Shown in pieces: positions 60,382 to 64,000 of a stretch of DNA of 64,000 nt. The translations under genes and the position numbers were made by a program. Numbering within the stretch: the first letter of the stretch is position 1; each line of letters opens with the position of its first letter. The notes under the pieces were generated by a model. It did not search any database. It had not been told where the DNA came from and saw only the letters and a program-made list of their open reading frames with translations. The DNA lies in assembly GCA_014843695.1 (NCBI GenBank), contig CM026404.1, positions 52,069,684 through 52,133,683 of the forward strand. The letters run 5' to 3'. Source of the stretch: Archivesica marissinica (Eukaryota > Mollusca > Bivalvia > Venerida > Vesicomyidae).

Positions 60382-62437
60382 ATGGGATTTAGTACTGGTA
60401 CAATGTTGGGGCTGTATCAGTATGTGGTTACGGGATTTAGTACTGGTACAATGTTGGGGTTGTATCAGTATGTAGTTAAGGGATTTAGTACTGGTACAAT
60501 GTTGGGGCTGCATCAGTATGTGGTTACGGGATTTAGTACTGGTACAATGTTGGGGCTGTATCAGTATGTAGTTAAGGGATTTAGTACTGGTACAATGTTG
60601 GGGCTGTATCAGTATGTAGTTAAGGGATTTAGTACTGGTACAATGTTGGGGCTGTATCAGTATGTAGTTAAGGGATTTAGTACTGGTACAATGTTGGGGC
60701 TGTATCAGTATGTAGTTAAGGGATTTAGTACTGGTACAATGTTGGGGCTGTATCAGTATGTAGTTAAGGGATTTAGTACTGGTACAATGTTGGGGCTGTA
60801 TCAGTATGTAGTTAAGGGATTTAGTACTGGTACAATGTTGGGGCTGTATCAGTATGTAGTTAAGGGATTTAGTACTGGTACAATGTTGGGGCTGTATCAG
60901 TATGTGGTTAAGGGATTTAGTACTGGTACAATGTTGGGGCTGTATCAGTATGTAGTTAAGGGATTTAGTACTGGTACAATGTTGGGGCTGTATCAGTATG
61001 TAGTTAAGGGATTTAGTACTGGTACAATGTTGGGGCTGTATCAGTATGTAGTTAAGGGATTTAGTACTGGTACAATGTTGGGGTTGTATCAGTATGTGGT
61101 TATGGGATTTAGTACTGGTACAATGTTGGGGCTGTATCAGTATGTGGTTAAGGGATTTAGTACTGGTACAATGTTGGGCTGTATCAGTATGTAGTTAAGG
61201 GATTTAGTACTGGTACAATGTTGGGGCTGCATCAGTATGTAGTTAAGGGATTTAGTACTGGTACAATGTTGGGGTTGTATCAGTATGTGGTTACGGGATT
61301 TAGTACTGGTACAATGTTGGGGTTGTATCAGTATGTGGTTAAGGGATTTAGTACTGGTACAATGTTGGGGCTGTATCAGTATGTAGTTAATAGATTTAGT
61401 ACTGGTACAATGTTGGGGCTTTATCAGTATGTGGTTAATAGATTTAGTACTGGTACAATGTTGGGGCTTTATCAGTATGTAGTTAAGGGATTTAGTACTG
61501 GTACAATGTTGGGGCTGTATCAGTATGTAGTTATGGGATTAGTACTGGTACAATGTTGGGACTACATCGTATGTGGTTACGGGATTTAGTACTGGTACAA
61601 TGTTGGGGTTGTATCAGTATGTAGTTAATAGATTTAGTACTGGTACAATGTTGGGGCTTTATCAGTATGTAGTTAATAGATTTAGTACTGGTACAATGTT
61701 GGGGCTGTATCAGTATGTAGTTAATAGATTTAGTACTGGTACAATGTTGGGGCTGCATCAGTATGTGGTTAATAGATTTAGTACTGGTACAATGTTGGGG
61801 CTGCATCAGTATGTGGTTAATAGATTTAGTACTGGTACAATGTTGGGACTGTATCAGTATGTAGTTAATATATTTAGTACTGGTACAATGTTGGGGCTGT
61901 ATCAGTATGTGGTTACGGGATTTAGTACTGGTACAATGTTGGGGTTGTATCAGTATGTAGTTAATAGATTTAGTACTGGTACAATGTTGGGGCTTTATCA
62001 GTATGTAGTTAATAGATTTAGTACTGGTACAATGTTGGGGCTTTATCAGTATGTAGTTAATAGATTTAGTACTGGTACAATGTTGGGGCTGTATCAGTAT
62101 GTGGTTACGGGATTTAGTACTGGTACAATGTTGGGGTTGTATTAGTATGTAGTTAATAGATTTAGTACTGGTACAATGTTGGGGCTTTATCAGTATGTAG
62201 TTAATAGATTTAGTACTGGTACAATGTTGGGGTTGTATCAGTATGTGGTTACGGGATTTAGTACTGGTACAATGTTGGGGTTGTATCAGTATGTAGTTAA
62301 TAGATTTAGTACTGGTACAATGTTGGGGCTTTATCAGTATGTAGTTAATAGATTTAGTACTGGTACAATGTTGGGGCTTTATCAGTATGTGGTTAATAGA
62401 TTTAGTACTGGTACAATGTTGGTGCTGTATCAGTATG
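60382..62437. repeat. 48-bp minisatellite array, about 43 copies
   Basis: The unit is tttagtactggtacaatg, then ttggggctgtatcagtatgt, then agttaaggga. Left units mostly end ttaaggga and right units ttaataga. The 48-bp period keeps one plus frame (16-residue repeat GFSTGTMLGLYQYVVK) and one minus frame open for hundreds of codons. No unique domain is attached, so no gene is called. Confidence 0.96.
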
Positions 62438-62659
62438 TATATTTTTTACATTCACTCCTTTCAATCCGCAAACATATACTGGTATAGCCTTTATACTAAG
62501 TTGAGTTGCATAGTGGTTTGTTTTGAGAGATGTTGTTTGTATAAGCTTAGAATAATTGGCTAAAGAATAGGCTTAGTAAGACATGCATTATGTCAGGGAG
62601 AGGTAATGTGAACTGAAGGATCTTGACTACGGTCAGCACCACCGCAGTTCTACTGGAGC

Positions 62660-62775
62660 TCACACTTTCAAGCCCTTGACATGGACACCCAGCAGAACCA
62701 TGATGGTGAGGTCCGTGAGCCCATAAATACACATTGCCTCTTCTCTGTCCCTCATGGCGGTAGATTTCTGTAATT
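62660..62775 (+). mobile_element. Diverged SINE, family two, opposite orientation
   Basis: The plus strand contains GCCTCTTCTCTGTCCCTCAT followed by ggcggtagattt. This corresponds to the minus-strand body of the SINEs at 34231-34467 and 53952-54195. A B-box-like TTTCAAGCCC lies about 70 bp upstream. Head and tail are too diverged to set the ends. Confidence 0.5.
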
Positions 62776-63088
62776 AATAAATAACACACAGCATAGACTA
62801 CCGGTACTGTGTATTTCATTGTTGTGACAGTAATGTAATATGTAGCCTTGACGATCAAGGTCATTAAGCGTAAAAAAAACCCCAAAAAAAAAGGCGTCAA
62901 CTGTAACCCCCCCCCCCCATGTCACCAGTATCGTCAATGTGTGTTAATTGGATATATGTATCGCAGCGTTTTTATCATTTACCTGTGTGTCCTTTACTGT
63001 CCACCATATCTACCAACAAACATGATAATTATGTTCATCTGTTCTGCTTATTTATTTTATATATATATAAAAGTAAAATGAAAAAGTA

Positions 63089-63347
63089 AAGTGTTTGTTT
63101 ATTATAGTGTCACCCCTATTGAAAGGGCTAGTCATTACTGACTTATGAGACATCTTTTTTTATGAACATCAGTACTTCCCGATTCCTATACTTGTATGGC
63201 GCCAGGTTGGTAGGCAATTGGTAACCATTATTTAACTAGCTGGCAGCTCACCAACAAGTCATATCAGAACGAACCACTGACGAGGTAGGAACCCTCGACC
63301 TCCCACTCCGTAGGCGGACACCTTAACCACTAGGCCAAGGGGACGGT
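63089..63347 (-). mobile_element. tRNA-derived SINE, family three
   Basis: Read on the minus strand the head is tRNA-like: A-box-like TTGGCCTAGTGGTTAAGGTG, an anticodon arm around CCTACGG, and B-box-like GGTCGAGGGTTCC (complement of about 63288-63345). The body and tail match 15703-15905 in several blocks, including gacttatgagac and ggtaaccattatttaa. Confidence 0.82.
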
Positions 63348-63435
63348 CACTCATGTACGTTAACCTTTTCTGGAGCCCAAGCAGAACGCTCCATATAAAT
63401 TGTTCATGCTAATCAGTAAATGCTGAATAATGGTT

Positions 63436-64000
63436 CTCCAGGTGTGACATTAACTTGTATAAACTGTTGCTGTCAGTGTGACATTAACTTGTATAAACTG
63501 TTGCTGTCAGTGTGACATTAACTTGTATAAACTGTTGCTGTCAGTGTGACATTAACTTGTATAAACTGTTGCTGTCAGTGTGACATTAACTTGTATAAAC
63601 TGTTGCTGTCAATGTGACATTAACTTGTATAAACTGTTGCTGTCAGTGTGACATTAACTTGTATAAACTGTTGCTGTCAATGTGACATTAACTTGTATAA
63701 ACTGTTGCTGTCAGTGTGACATTAAACTGTTGCTGTCAATGTGACATTAACTTGTATAAACTGTTGCTGTCAATGTGACATTGAACTTGTATAAACCATT
63801 GCTGTCAATGTGACATTAACTTGTATAAACTGTTGCTGTCAATGTGACATTAACTTGTATAAACTGTTGCTGTCAGTGTGACATTAAACTTGTATAAACT
63901 GTTGCTGTCAATGTGACATTAACTTGTATAAACTGTTGCTGTCAATGTGACATTGAACTTGTATAAACCATTGCTGTCAATGTGACATTAACTTGTATAA
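63436..64000. repeat. 34-bp minisatellite, continues past the window
   Basis: About 16 copies of tgacattaacttgtataaac plus tgttgctgtcaatg, with a few one-base and 13-base length variants. It runs off the right edge. Confidence 0.96.

Larger units (their letters stand above)
62438..63435. other. Unique island with two SINE copies
   Basis: Contains a diverged second-family SINE (62660-62775), a homopolymer-rich patch of A and C runs (62870-62920) and a third-family SINE (63089-63347). No gene recognised. Confidence 0.7.

Noticed and set aside
60382..61194. A 270-codon plus-strand frame with GFSTGTMLGLYQYVVK repeats
   Set aside because: It is a product of the 48-bp period. A minus-strand frame is equally open nearby, and single-base deletions (61175, 61540) break it without compensation.

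Overview
This window looks like metazoan, non-coding-rich nuclear DNA. The evidence is spliceosomal introns with consensus splice sites in a formin gene, tRNA-derived SINEs, a 5'-truncated LINE and several MITEs. The style (dense unrelated minisatellites, many small DNA transposons, an RTE-like LINE tail) suggests a marine lophotrochozoan such as a mollusc, but no single feature fixes the taxon. Three runs of exactly 1,000 N are placeholder gaps, so the window consists of four contigs: A (1-2576), B (3577-26544), C (27545-54407) and D (55408-64000).

About 47-48 kb of the roughly 61 kb of called sequence is tandem repeat. I count about two dozen arrays, nearly all with unrelated monomers of 20 to 85 bp. 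The largest are a 20-bp family (3577-13654) and a 37/38-bp family (44737-53384). Others lie at 1-2576, 16022-18940, 20266-23298, 23788-26544, 27545-28100, 30037-32235, 35447-37412, 38499-40513, 42763-44697, 55779-57808, 58206-58665, 58690-59636, 60382-62437 and 63436-64000. Several have kilobase-scale higher-order structure.

The only host protein-coding sequence I can support is on the minus strand of contig D. Two consecutive exons (58074-58183, then 55496-55540) encode the end of the FH1 region and the start of the FH2 domain of a DAAM-type formin, an actin nucleator. The 2.5-kb intron between them is almost filled by a 38-44-bp minisatellite and a TA-flanked MITE. The intron upstream carries a perfect 39-bp minisatellite ending only 22 bp from the splice acceptor. 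The other exons lie outside the window, in a gap, or were not recognised.

Unique islands between arrays hold dispersed elements. There is a LINE fragment with an 11-bp target-site duplication (14672-15209), and a SINE family with a Thr-like tRNA head (28255-28552, and a truncated copy at 33846-34086). A second SINE family sits at 34231-34467 and 53952-54195, with relatives at 13750-13930 and 62660-62775, and a third at 15703-15905 and 63089-63347. There are two TTAA-flanked MITEs (19459-19966, 37848-38391), a hAT-like MITE (34586-34975, fragment 13971-14059) and TA-flanked pogo-like TIR elements (57838-58031, partial 40601-40760).

Three points stand out. The 49-bp satellite of 23.8-26.5 kb is built from the terminal inverted repeat of the TA-flanked MITE family. 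The 20-bp satellite occurs in opposite orientations at the left ends of contigs B and C, which suggests contig B may be inverted in the scaffold. G/T-only insertions and indel-dense patches inside arrays suggest local consensus errors.
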